DNA from: DATGIQ01 sp035295665
GTDB taxonomy: Bacteria; Planctomycetota; Planctomycetia; Gemmatales; Gemmataceae
Assembly: GCA_035295665.1 (NCBI GenBank)
Contig: DATGIQ010000126.1
Span: forward strand, 1 to 13,286
Direction of reading: 5' to 3'
Length of the DNA stretch: 13,286 nt
Of the stretch, positions 1 to 7,466 are shown piece by piece; the first letter of the stretch is position 1; every line of letters starts with the position of its first letter. Under the pieces are notes generated by a model. The model did no database searches and had not been told where the DNA came from. It saw nothing but the letters and a program-made list of their open reading frames with translations. The translations under genes were made by a program, and so were the position numbers.

Positions 1-80
1 TGGCCTATCACATCGCCCTCGTGCGCGGCTGCGATGTCGATAAACCCCGCAACCTCGCCAAAAGCGTCACCGTGGAATGA
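1..80 (+). CDS. glmS: GlmS, glutamine-fructose-6-phosphate aminotransferase, C-terminal end (partial)
   Basis: Only the last 25 codons are in the window (frame from base 3, stop TGA at 78-80). The tail includes RGCDVDKPRNLAKSVTVE, which matches the highly conserved C-terminus of GlmS: the D-x-P-R-N-L-A-K-S-V-T-V-E ending lines the sugar-isomerase active site in this family. GlmS makes glucosamine-6-phosphate from fructose-6-phosphate and glutamine in the cytoplasm, the first step toward UDP-GlcNAc. It reads in the same direction as the epimerase and DUF4954 genes that follow, with 82 bases before the next start, so it probably heads or belongs to that amino-sugar operon. The identification rests on a short but very characteristic sequence; the catalytic glutaminase domain lies upstream of the window. 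Confidence 0.9.
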   Translation, partial: AYHIALVRGCDVDKPRNLAKSVTVE

Positions 81-162
81 GCGGAAAGTCGCGCAGTCGT
101 GTGATCGAAAAACAGAAACACCGATTGCCGCCCTGCTTGCCAACTGGCGGGAGCTATTCACC

Positions 163-1140
163 ATGAGTCTTTGTCTTGTGACCGGTGGCGGTGGGTTCAT
201 TGGTTCCCATCTCGTGGATTCCCTCGTGGCCCGCGGTCACCAGGTACGAGTACTGGATGATTTCAGTACCGGCCACGTGGCCAACCTGAGTCGAGTGCGG
301 AGCAAAATTGAGGTGGTGGAAGGCGACATTGGTGATCTCGACGTCGTGCGCGCGGCAACGAAAGGTGCGGAACTGGTCTTTCACCAGGCGAACCTGGCTT
401 CGGTTTCCCGCAGCGTCGTCGATCCGTTGACCACGCATCAAATCTGTGCCACCGGCACCCTTCATGTCTTGTTGGCGGCGCGCGAGCAGCGCGTCCGCCG
501 GGTGATCTATGGCGCGAGCGCCAGCGCCTATGGAGACGGTGCGCCGCTGCCCCGCCGGGAAAACGAGCCGCTTCTGCCCATTTCACCCTATGCCGTCGCC
601 AAGCTGGCCGGGGAGCATTATTGCGTGGCGTTCAGCTATGCGTATGGATTGGAGACCGTGCGTCTCCGCTATTTCAACGTCTTCGGTCCGCGTCAGTTCT
701 CCGGCAGCCCCTATGCGACCGTGATTCCGCTCTTTCTCGAAGCGATGATTGCCGGCCGGCGCCCGGTCATCCACGGCGATGGAGCGCAATCGCGGGATTT
801 CGCCTATGTCGATGACGCCGTCCAGGCGAATCTCCTAGCCGCAGAGGCGCCACGGGCCTCCGGCAAGGTTTACAACGTTGCCAGCGGCCGAAGAACCACG
901 CTGCTGGAGCTCGTCGATCGGATCAATGCGATTCTCGGGACCGACATCAAGCCCATTCATACGGCCCCGCGGGTTGGGGATATCCGGCACAGCTTTGCCG
1001 ACATCTCCCGCGCCCAGGCGGAGCTGGGCTATTGTCCCTGCACCGATCTCGGACAGTGCCTCCGTACCTGCATTGAGTATTTCGCGGCGAAACGGAAGGG
1101 CCCCAAACATCTGCGGCGGGCGGCGTACCATCTCAATTAA
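163..1140 (+). CDS. NAD-dependent UDP-sugar 4-epimerase/dehydratase (extended SDR family)
   Basis: This 325-residue protein has the full length of GalE/WbpP-type extended short-chain dehydrogenases. The N-terminus (MSLCLVTGGGGFIGSH) carries the NAD-binding GxxGxxG at G8/G11/G14. The catalytic pair YxxxK is Y143/K147, with Ser119 four residues before Tyr123 as the likely third catalytic residue. The motif RYFNVFGPRQ and the C-terminal segment with GDIRHSFADIS are typical of UDP-sugar epimerases that act on UDP-GlcNAc or UDP-GlcNAc-uronate. The start at 163 is chosen because GGGAG at 149-153 gives 9-base spacing and the fold begins immediately after it; an in-frame extension to base 34 would overlap glmS and has no homologous content. 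It lies between glmS and a beta-helix protein, so a role in making a nucleotide amino sugar for surface polysaccharide is likely. The exact substrate cannot be told from sequence alone. Confidence 0.9.
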   Translation: MSLCLVTGGGGFIGSHLVDSLVARGHQVRVLDDFSTGHVANLSRVRSKIEVVEGDIGDLDVVRAATKGAELVFHQANLASVSRSVVDPLTTHQICATGTLHVLLAAREQRVRRVIYGASASAYGDGAPLPRRENEPLLPISPYAVAKLAGEHYCVAFSYAYGLETVRLRYFNVFGPRQFSGSPYATVIPLFLEAMIAGRRPVIHGDGAQSRDFAYVDDAVQANLLAAEAPRASGKVYNVASGRRTTLLELVDRINAILGTDIKPIHTAPRVGDIRHSFADISRAQAELGYCPCTDLGQCLRTCIEYFAAKRKGPKHLRRAAYHLN

Positions 1141-1183
1141 CCCGCCGTTGGGGCCACGAGGACGTCAACAGAGAGAGGACCCC

Positions 1184-3166
1184 GTGGACGAGAAGATCAT
1201 CGCGCAAGTCCGTGAGGCCACGGCTCATTCGGAAATCGTTCAGGCCGCTACCTCGGTACGGCACGACAATGGCCGAGCCCTGGCCCTGGGCGCGATCCCA
1301 TTGCGCAGACTGTACCGGGACGAAATTCAGCAACTGGAAAGCCTGGGCAATTCATCTACCGATTGGTCGCGCCTCTGGGTTGCCGAAGGATTCGATTGGC
1401 GGAAGGTTCGTCATTCACGCTTTCACGGTGATGTGCTCCTGGGTCGTTTTAGCCGTCTCGTACCGCTGGCCCCCGGGCTCGAACTGCCATCGGGCATCGA
1501 GCACTCCACGCTGGTCCAGTGCGCGATCGGCAACGACGTGCTCATCCGCGATGTGCAACTCCTGGCGAATTACATCGTCGCTGAGGGAGCCGTCGTCTTG
1601 GGCTGTGGCGCCGTGACCTGCGAAGGCCAGACAGCTTTTGGCAACGGCACCGCCGTGCCCGTCGGCATCGAGAGTGGAGGCCGCGAAGTCGCCATCTATG
1701 CCGAGATCGATGTGGATATCGCGGAAGCGGTGGCCTCTACCGGCGCCCTCTCCGAACCCCGGAAAAAATACTTCGAAGCGGTTGCCGATTATGCGTCCCA
1801 AGTGCTCTCACAGCGTGGCGTGATTGAGCGAGGGGCGGTGATCCGGAACACGCCGACGATTCGGAATGCCTACGTAGGCCGACACGCACGCATCGAAGGT
1901 GCCACCCTGGTCGCGGACAGCACGCTCCTGAGTAATGGCGAAGAGCCGGTGCGGATCGAGTCCGGCGCTTGTGTGACGGGCTCACTGCTCCAATGGGGCA
2001 GCCGGGCGACCACGATGGCCATCGTCGATCGGTCGGTGCTGACCGAGCATTCTCACGTCGAAGGCCACGGCAAGGTGACGGCAAGCATTCTCGGGCCCAA
2101 TACGGGCGTTGCTGGTGGCGAGGCCACATCGTGCCTGCTTGGACCCTTCGTCAGCTTCCATCATCAAGCACTCTTGATCGCCACGCTTTGGCCGGAAGGA
2201 AGGGGCAACGTTGCCTACGGAGCCAACGTCGGCTCCAATCATACCTCCAAAGCGCCCGATCAGGAATTTCGGCCCGGCGAAGGCGCGTTCCTCGGACTCG
2301 GCGTAAATGTACGTTTTCCCGCCGATTTGAGCGAGGCGCCGTACTCGATTTTGGCTTCGGGCGTTACCACATTACCGCAGAAACTCCGCTTTCCGTTCTC
2401 GCTCATCAATACTCCATCCGCAAACTACCCGGGGATCGGGCCGGCCTACAACGAAATCATTCCGGCCTGGCTGTTGACCGATAGTCTGTACACCCTGAAA
2501 CGCAACGAGGGGAAACACCAGGCCCGCAACCAGGCACGCCGGAAACAGTTCGACTACAGAATCTTCCGTCCGCGGATCGTGGACCTCATGCGCGATGCCT
2601 GCCGGCGCCTCGAAGCGGTTGCGTCCGTCAAGGAAGTGTACACGGAACAAGATATCCCGGGCCTGGGCAAGAACTTTCTGCGCGAAGCTTGTCGTCAGCC
2701 GGCGATCGAGGCATATCAATTCTTTATCCGCTACTATGCCCTCTTGGCTTTGAAAAACCAGGTGCAGGCTGCGCTCGAAGACGGCGAACCGGCGATCAGC
2801 CGGTTGCTGACGATCTCCGGCAGCCAACCCCGATGGGAGCATGCTCGCCGAATCCTCATCGAGGAACTCGGCGTAACGGACCCGGTGGCAGCGCTGCGTT
2901 TGCTTCCGGAGATGCTCGACACGATCGCGACGGCGGTGGAACGGTCGAAAGCAAAAGACGACGACCGCGGCGCCCGGATCATCGACGATTATGCCGAGGT
3001 TCACATCAGCGCCAGCGCGGATCCGATTGTGCGGCAGACCTGGGAAGAAACACGCCGGCTGCAAGCGGAGCTTGCGGAACTGGTGACCTGGCTGGAGACT
3101 GGGCGACCACCCTGGGAACCGCTTACCCAACGGCAGCCGACCAGGCAACGGCTGATCGCAGGGTAA
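1184..3166 (+). CDS. DUF4954 family protein with hexapeptide-like beta-helix repeats
   Basis: This 660-residue protein matches my recollection of the DUF4954 family, found in planctomycetes, spirochaetes and Bacteroidetes. Near residues 41-88 is the characteristic opening RRLYRDEIQQLESLG, then a DW and the AEGFDW...HGDVLLG segment. Residues about 100-400 are rich in short turns of the G-A-x-(V/I) kind (for example GAVVLGCGAVTCEG and YVGRHARIEGATLVADS), as in left-handed beta-helix acyltransferases and nucleotidyltransferase tails. Residues about 425-660 look alpha-helical with many charged residues. The start is GTG at 1184, preceded by GAGAGGA at 1173-1179; the open frame continues upstream into the epimerase but without family content. 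No signal peptide is visible, so it is probably cytoplasmic. The function is not established; position behind glmS and an epimerase, 43 bases after the latter, suggests sugar-nucleotide or amino-sugar modification. That role is an inference. Confidence 0.82.
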   Translation: MDEKIIAQVREATAHSEIVQAATSVRHDNGRALALGAIPLRRLYRDEIQQLESLGNSSTDWSRLWVAEGFDWRKVRHSRFHGDVLLGRFSRLVPLAPGLELPSGIEHSTLVQCAIGNDVLIRDVQLLANYIVAEGAVVLGCGAVTCEGQTAFGNGTAVPVGIESGGREVAIYAEIDVDIAEAVASTGALSEPRKKYFEAVADYASQVLSQRGVIERGAVIRNTPTIRNAYVGRHARIEGATLVADSTLLSNGEEPVRIESGACVTGSLLQWGSRATTMAIVDRSVLTEHSHVEGHGKVTASILGPNTGVAGGEATSCLLGPFVSFHHQALLIATLWPEGRGNVAYGANVGSNHTSKAPDQEFRPGEGAFLGLGVNVRFPADLSEAPYSILASGVTTLPQKLRFPFSLINTPSANYPGIGPAYNEIIPAWLLTDSLYTLKRNEGKHQARNQARRKQFDYRIFRPRIVDLMRDACRRLEAVASVKEVYTEQDIPGLGKNFLREACRQPAIEAYQFFIRYYALLALKNQVQAALEDGEPAISRLLTISGSQPRWEHARRILIEELGVTDPVAALRLLPEMLDTIATAVERSKAKDDDRGARIIDDYAEVHISASADPIVRQTWEETRRLQAELAELVTWLETGRPPWEPLTQRQPTRQRLIAG

Positions 3167-3190
3167 GGAGCCATCTGCAAGAATCATTCC

Positions 3191-3240
3191 CCGCTTGCGA
3201 TTCACGCTCGGAAAGGCTACCCGACGCAAAGCGCAAGCGG
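3191..3240. repeat. Inverted repeat, stem-loop between convergent genes
   Basis: CCGCTTGCG at 3191-3199 is the exact reverse complement of CGCAAGCGG at 3232-3240. Inside it TCGG (3208-3211) can pair with CCGA (3221-3224), and GC (3206-3207) with GC (3226-3227) around one bulged base, giving a nested hairpin. It begins 24 bases after the DUF4954 stop, where a transcription end would be expected. There is no T-run after it on either strand, so it is not a canonical intrinsic terminator. Confidence 0.5.
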
Positions 3241-3252
3241 CTACCTAGGGTC

Positions 3253-3323
3253 CCGTCAGCGCCCCGAGAGTATGGGACCGCCCTGAGTGAACGGCGCCCC
3301 GCCCGTCCTCGGGGCGTTGACGG
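3253..3323. terminator. Long inverted repeat, possible bidirectional terminator
   Basis: The arms at 3253-3268 and 3308-3323 are 16 bases long and complementary at 15 positions, the remaining one being a possible G-U pair in RNA. The 39-base loop offers competing pairings: CGCCCC (3295-3300) with GGGGCG (3311-3316), and GGTCCC (3249-3254) with GGGACC (3274-3279). The element ends 22 bases before the stop of the S9 peptidase gene on the opposite strand, so it could end transcripts from both sides. The lack of a T-tract means factor-independent termination is unproven; it could also be a structured 3' end that protects the mRNA. Confidence 0.4.
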
Positions 3324-3345
3324 AACCCCGCTCACCGATCCATTC

Positions 3346-5778
3346 TCATCCCCCAACCCGCACATTCACGCCATTGTGGTCCGGCGGTTCGACGCCATGA
3401 AGATGACGCACAAAGAAATCCCGTAGCCGCCGATTGCCGTAGCGGTCACCCATCCCGTGGCCGGCACCCGGGACCACCACCAGTTCAAAATCTTTTCCCG
3501 CCTTGATCAAGGCATCGACCAACCGAAACGTCGATTCCGGCGGCACGTTCGTATCCATTTCCCCGACAATCAATAGCAGCTTGCCTTGGAGTTTCGGGGC
3601 GTTGGTGATGTTGGAGCACTCCGCGTAGTGCGGTCCGACCGGATAGCCCATCCATTGTTCGTTCCACGACGCCTTGTCCATGCGATTATCATGACAACCG
3701 CAGCCCGAGACGCCGACCTTGTAGAACTCGGGATGGAACAACAACGCGGCCGTCGAATTCTGTCCGCCGGCAGACCCGCCGTAGATCCCGACGCGGCTGA
3801 GGTCGTAGAAGGGATACTTGGCGGCCACCGCTTGGTGCCAGAGGATGCGATCCGGCAAGCCCGCATCCTTGAGGTTGTGCCAGCACACATCATGAAACGC
3901 TTTGGACCGATTGGCGGTCCCCATGCCATCGATCTGCACAACGATAAAGCCCAACTCGGTGAGCGCGGCAATGCGCTGCGCGGGGCTAAATGTCTTGGGA
4001 ACAAATGAGCCCTGGGGCCCGGCGTAGATCTGTTCGATGACCGGATATTTTTTCTGAGGATCAAACTTGCGCGGCTTGCATAGGATTCCCCAAATGTCCG
4101 TCTTGCCGTCGCGGCCCTTGGCGACGAAGACTTCCGGCGGCTCCCAACCGCTGGCTTGCAGCTCACGGATATCGGCCTTCTCCAGCTCGCACAGCCGTTG
4201 GCCATCGGCAACACGCCGCAGCTCGTGTATCGGCGGTTGATCCACTCGACTGTAGGAGTCGATCAGGTATTTCCGGTCCGGCGAGTACTGGACGGTGTGA
4301 TTCCCATCCCCGTCCGTCAGGGCCACCAGGCCGGTGCCGTCAAAGTTGACGCGGTAATAATGGATCAAGTAGGGATCCTGAGCCGCGTTCTTGCCGCTTG
4401 CTCGGAACCAAATCTGCCGGTGCTCTTCATCGATGCGATCGATACCGCGTACCACATACGCGCCCTTCGTGATTTGATTTTGAATTGTCCCCGCCTCGGC
4501 ATCAACGAGGTAAAGGTGCCGCCAGCCATCGCGTTCCGAAGCGTGGATGATCTCCTCACTGTTCTCGAGCCAGTTGATGGGGTTCAGCTGGACGCTTTCG
4601 GCATGGGCGGTCCAAATGAACGTCTCGGTCTTTTCATCGATGACGTTTCGGGCCTTGCCCGTAAGGGTGTGGACCTCGATCACTCGGAGACGTTGGTGCC
4701 CACGGTCCACCTTCGTGTAGGTCAAGACCTGACCGCCCTTCCGCCAGCGCACGCGTGGCGCGCCCAAATCAATGCGATCCACTTCGGGTTTGATCTGTTT
4801 TTGATTGCTGACGTCAAAGAGATTTAGCTCGTAAGACGTAAACCGATCGCCGGGCAAGGCGTAGGGCCGAGTGTGTAGCTTGGCTCGGCCTCCTTCCGGG
4901 GGTGAGGATTCGATCAAATAGACTTCCTTCTGCTCGCCCGGTTCGATGCGGAAAGCCACAAGCGTTTTGGAATCGGGGGCCCATTGCAGCATTCCATAGC
5001 CAAAGCCGGGTTTGCCATCCTGACTGAGCTGGTGCTCCTTGCCGTCCTCGGAGGAACGGACAAAGACGTTGTGGTCCTTCAGAAACGCCGTCCATTGTCC
5101 GTTCGGCGAGCGTGGCTGGGGCTGCTCACGCGCGCCGCCGCGTTGACGGCTTTGCGGTTGGGGAGCCTCCCCTTCGGAAGCGGGCATCATCCCTTCGGGC
5201 CAAGGAGATTCCAAACGGGCCAAATCTTCGCGTTCGGCTGCTGTCCGCGTTCGATCCGCAGTGGCCTCTTCGGGCGGGGCAGCAGACGGGCTCGTTTCAC
5301 TCGGGGAACATTGGTAGGAGGTTAGGTCGCACTTCCAGGTAGTTTCGCCAACTTTGAACTGGAGCAGCTTGGCGTTGTTGGCGAACTCGATGCGGTCGAA
5401 CGGCAGCCGATCCGCGTGGTACTCGGCTGCAGCCGCCTTCGACAGGGCGGCGGCGAGTTTTTGGTGATCGAATGCTGCTTCACGGATTCCCCGCTCCGCA
5501 TCCACCACGATGAACTCTTTGGTCCCGCCGCGAAGGTCATTGCGATACCAGAAGCGGGTGTTGTTCTGAAACCAATGGGGAGTGATCTGGGATTTATAGA
5601 CCGCAGCCCTTGCCTGGCCGGTTCGCTGCGACCGCTGATAAGCTTCGCGGAGCTCCTCCGTCGTGGGAATATACCGGCTCAGCTCACCGGTACGGGCCGG
5701 CTGGGCCGTCCAAATCCCGACCGTGCAAATCAACAGCCCGATCCGGGCGACCGACGTTGTCCCCGTGCCCGCGCCCAT
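3346..5778 (-). CDS. Secreted S9 family peptidase (DPP-IV/prolyl oligopeptidase type)
   Basis: This 810-residue protein has an N-terminal export signal (MGAGTGTTSVARIGLLICTV), a long beta-propeller-like DPP-IV N-terminal region (roughly residues 80-560) and a C-terminal alpha/beta-hydrolase domain. The hydrolase triad is visible: Ser669 in YGGSAGG, Asp742 in GEMDTNVPP and His774 in GAGHGMG. The family cleaves dipeptides or short peptides, usually after proline or alanine. Residues about 170-240 are a low-complexity Pro/Glu/Gln/Arg linker. The start at 5778 is preferred over a Met 16 codons upstream because GAGGAG (complement of 5788-5793) lies 9 bases before it and the signal peptide begins there. 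It follows the DUF1559 gene by 56 bases on the same strand, so co-transcription is likely. Expected location is periplasm or cell surface. Specificity cannot be read from sequence. Confidence 0.92.
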   Translation of the reverse strand: MGAGTGTTSVARIGLLICTVGIWTAQPARTGELSRYIPTTEELREAYQRSQRTGQARAAVYKSQITPHWFQNNTRFWYRNDLRGGTKEFIVVDAERGIREAAFDHQKLAAALSKAAAAEYHADRLPFDRIEFANNAKLLQFKVGETTWKCDLTSYQCSPSETSPSAAPPEEATADRTRTAAEREDLARLESPWPEGMMPASEGEAPQPQSRQRGGAREQPQPRSPNGQWTAFLKDHNVFVRSSEDGKEHQLSQDGKPGFGYGMLQWAPDSKTLVAFRIEPGEQKEVYLIESSPPEGGRAKLHTRPYALPGDRFTSYELNLFDVSNQKQIKPEVDRIDLGAPRVRWRKGGQVLTYTKVDRGHQRLRVIEVHTLTGKARNVIDEKTETFIWTAHAESVQLNPINWLENSEEIIHASERDGWRHLYLVDAEAGTIQNQITKGAYVVRGIDRIDEEHRQIWFRASGKNAAQDPYLIHYYRVNFDGTGLVALTDGDGNHTVQYSPDRKYLIDSYSRVDQPPIHELRRVADGQRLCELEKADIRELQASGWEPPEVFVAKGRDGKTDIWGILCKPRKFDPQKKYPVIEQIYAGPQGSFVPKTFSPAQRIAALTELGFIVVQIDGMGTANRSKAFHDVCWHNLKDAGLPDRILWHQAVAAKYPFYDLSRVGIYGGSAGGQNSTAALLFHPEFYKVGVSGCGCHDNRMDKASWNEQWMGYPVGPHYAECSNITNAPKLQGKLLLIVGEMDTNVPPESTFRLVDALIKAGKDFELVVVPGAGHGMGDRYGNRRLRDFFVRHLHGVEPPDHNGVNVRVGG

Positions 5779-5834
5779 CGTGATCGTCTCCTCGGTTCCA
5801 CCCGGCTCAGCGAGGACTGCCCCCACCGAGCGGC

Positions 5835-6794
5835 TCAGTACTCGCTTGCATCCACTGTCTCACCGCCGCGCGATGTCGACAATGCACGCCAGGTGGCCAA
5901 GTTAATGGTGTTGCTGAAAAAGTGCACGGAGCCGTCGCCAAACGAAGCGTTGACACCGCCCGGATGCTTGCTGCGCGAATCAAACGATTGGTTTCGCGTC
6001 TGCTCGTTGTCACCGATGAAATTGCACCCCGGGATCCCGTTCAGGGCGCTGTTGGGCGGACAAACCCGTGCGACATCATCCCAGACAGGTGAATTGGGCG
6101 TCAACCAGGCTTCAAACGTTTGCCCACCCAAGGATGTGCTGAAATCACTCAGCGGTCCGCCCCAGTTGACTCCGGTATCGCCAACCGTGATCACCTCCGC
6201 CATCATCAGCGTGTTGCTCAACCCATCGGTGATGTCTGCGAATTTGCTGCTCTTGACGAAGCTGAACGGGGCTCCGCCGAAGGTGATACCCGCTTTCGTT
6301 GTCTGACCGTAGTTGGTGTTGCCGAAGTTGACTACGTAGTTGCCCCGGATCCGGGCCCAGTTGGAGCTGGGCCACTCATTTTGCTTCAGGCCATCGTCCG
6401 GACAAGCAAACACCTGCATCTTGAACCGCCGGGCCGCATCATTCACCTCGTCGCTGAATGACTTATCGTAGTTGATCAGCCGAAACCAGTTATCCTGCTC
6501 GACATAGGGTCCCATGCGGCTATACCACCCATGATCATCGTACCATTCTCCCGGTCCGACATAATTCGGATCGTCGATTTTCCGACGTGTTCCAGGAGGG
6601 AGGACCTTGTTCACGTCGTGGTAGCTGTGCATGGCAAGGGTGAGCTGCTTTAAATTGTTGTTGCATTTGATGCGGTTGGCGGCCTCGCGCACTTTTTGTA
6701 CGGCCGGCAGCAGGAGCCCGATCAGAACGGCAATGATGGCGATCACGACCAAGAGCTCGATCAGCGTGAAGGCCATTCGACTTCGGGAACGCAT
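5835..6794 (-). CDS. DUF1559 domain protein with type II pilin-like N-terminus
   Basis: This 319-residue protein is of the DUF1559 family, massively expanded in planctomycetes. It begins with a short basic leader and the prepilin methylation motif: RMAFTLIELLVVIAIIAV, with cleavage expected between Ala8 and Phe9 and Glu at position 5 of the mature protein. The hydrophobic helix (about 9-32) is followed by VREAANRIKCNNNLKQL, typical of the family, and a globular domain ending in SFGDGSVHFFS, the conserved C-terminal DG motif region. The start at 6794 has AAGGAG (complement of 6801-6806) at 6-base spacing; an in-frame Met six codons earlier has no such signal. These proteins are thought to be pseudopilin-like envelope proteins; their precise job is unknown. 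It sits between a lipoprotein and an exported peptidase on the same strand. Confidence 0.94.
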   Translation of the reverse strand: MRSRSRMAFTLIELLVVIAIIAVLIGLLLPAVQKVREAANRIKCNNNLKQLTLAMHSYHDVNKVLPPGTRRKIDDPNYVGPGEWYDDHGWYSRMGPYVEQDNWFRLINYDKSFSDEVNDAARRFKMQVFACPDDGLKQNEWPSSNWARIRGNYVVNFGNTNYGQTTKAGITFGGAPFSFVKSSKFADITDGLSNTLMMAEVITVGDTGVNWGGPLSDFSTSLGGQTFEAWLTPNSPVWDDVARVCPPNSALNGIPGCNFIGDNEQTRNQSFDSRSKHPGGVNASFGDGSVHFFSNTINLATWRALSTSRGGETVDASEY

Positions 6795-6836
6795 GGTACT
6801 CTCCTTGAGCAATCGATACCGCCGGCCCGAACCTGC

Positions 6837-7250
6837 TTAATGGGACTTCAAAGGAAAGTCCTGATTGAGGTTGTCTCCGGTCACGTCAAGTGCGATGCCG
6901 GCGCGGTATTTCTCGGGAATCAGGTTGACGACCTGGGGCCGTGACGAACTGTACTCTTTGACCATTTTGCCCGTCTCTTTGGTGGCAGTCAGCAACGCAC
7001 GCACCTTGCCGCGGGGAACGGCTTCAGCGACGTACCGGCCATCGACGATAGGCACCGCGGTAATCGGCGCCTGATTGGGATCCTGGGGCAGAAACTGCAA
7101 GCTTCCCTGGGCAATCGGCTTGCCGTCGAGAGTGACGGTCCCTTCAAGGCGAGCGGAAGGATAGGTCGGCTTGGCCGGACCGCAGCCTCCCAGCAGAGCC
7201 ACCAAGAACATGAACGTTGACAATCGCCTCACGATTTCGGCTCGGATCAT
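6837..7250 (-). CDS. Small lipoprotein, carboxypeptidase-regulatory-like (transthyretin-like) domain
   Basis: The 137-residue product has a basic N-terminus, a hydrophobic stretch and a lipobox LGGC with Cys23 as the lipidation site. After it comes a beta-rich domain with GTVTLDGKPIAQGSLQFLP, the pattern of carboxypeptidase-regulatory/transthyretin-like folds, and the C-terminal IPEKYRAGIALDV...NLNQDFPL seen in the small lipoproteins that commonly accompany DUF1559 genes in planctomycetes. The start at 7250 is chosen because it opens the signal peptide; a longer frame to 7322 would run through the operator at 7305-7338. The ribosome site before 7250 is weak. It is followed after 42 bases by the DUF1559 gene. 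Expected to be anchored in the outer or inner membrane facing the periplasm; binding partner unknown. Confidence 0.85.
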   Translation of the reverse strand: MIRAEIVRRLSTFMFLVALLGGCGPAKPTYPSARLEGTVTLDGKPIAQGSLQFLPQDPNQAPITAVPIVDGRYVAEAVPRGKVRALLTATKETGKMVKEYSSSRPQVVNLIPEKYRAGIALDVTGDNLNQDFPLKSH

Positions 7251-7278
7251 AAGAGTCTGGATACGGCTAAGTGACTGA

Positions 7279-7284
7279 ATTGTA
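7279..7284 (-). promoter_or_regulatory. -10 element of the lipoprotein/DUF1559/peptidase unit
   Basis: On the - strand this reads TACAAT, a one-mismatch match to the sigma-70 -10 consensus, 28 bases before the lipoprotein start. With 17-base spacing the -35 position reads TGGGAT (7302-7307), which is poor, and it is overlapped by the end of the operator at 7305. A weak -35 covered by an activator site is the layout of class II activation. The transcription start would be near 7272. Confidence 0.5.
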
Positions 7285-7304
7285 GCGGGCGCCGACCGAG
7301 GATC

Positions 7305-7338
7305 CCATGAGAAACCGCGCAATTCTCATGAGTTTTTT
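7305..7338. promoter_or_regulatory. Operator A, candidate AraC/XylR-type binding site
   Basis: Two CATGAG direct half-sites (7306-7311 and 7327-7332) are exactly 21 bp apart, two helical turns. The core between them contains GCGCAATTCT and a T6 tract follows. The element also forms an inverted repeat, CATGAGAA (7306-7313) with TTCTCATG (7323-7330). Thirty of its 34 positions match operator B at 9615-9648, far beyond chance for intergenic DNA. It lies between the lipoprotein gene and the XylR-like regulator, so that regulator is the obvious candidate to bind it. Confidence 0.65.
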
Positions 7339-7351
7339 CACACGCCGCTGC

Positions 7352-7380
7352 TTGAGCCGGCCTACAACGAGGCTTATACT
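7352..7380 (+). promoter_or_regulatory. Sigma-70-like promoter of the XylR-like regulator
   Basis: TTGAGC (7352-7357) and TATACT (7375-7380) are separated by 17 bases, four and five of six matches to the consensus hexamers. The transcription start would be near 7387, leaving about 80 bases of leader before the chosen start at 7467. Operator A ends 13 bases upstream of the -35 box, so the regulator may control its own gene. Confidence 0.55.
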
Positions 7381-7466
7381 GGTTACGGGGTTTGGGCGGC
7401 AACGGTGCCCCGGCCCCAAAGAGAGGCATGAGAAAAATGTCGCTTGGTGAGCGGAACGGAATAGCA

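Noticed and set aside
34..162. Upstream in-frame extension of the epimerase
   Set aside because: It overlaps the glmS tail, has no ribosome site and adds residues outside the SDR fold, which begins right at the Met at 163.
878..1183. Upstream extension of the DUF4954 frame inside the epimerase gene
   Set aside because: The reading is an out-of-frame shadow of the epimerase; family-like sequence and a ribosome site only appear at the GTG at 1184.
2372..3229. 285-codon open frame antisense to DUF4954
   Set aside because: Composition is that of a GC-rich shadow frame, with no recognisable domain or ribosome site.
4156..4827. 223-codon open frame antisense to the S9 peptidase
   Set aside because: Lies wholly inside a gene with a complete catalytic triad; no domain recognised, so a shadow frame.
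5416..6306. 296-codon open frame antisense across the peptidase and DUF1559 genes
   Set aside because: Spans two well-supported genes and their gap on the other strand with no domain of its own.
7427..7453. Possible extra operator in the regulator leader
   Set aside because: One CATGAGAAA half-site is present, but the nearest TGAG-containing partner is at 19 rather than 21 bp and the GCGCAATTCT core is missing.
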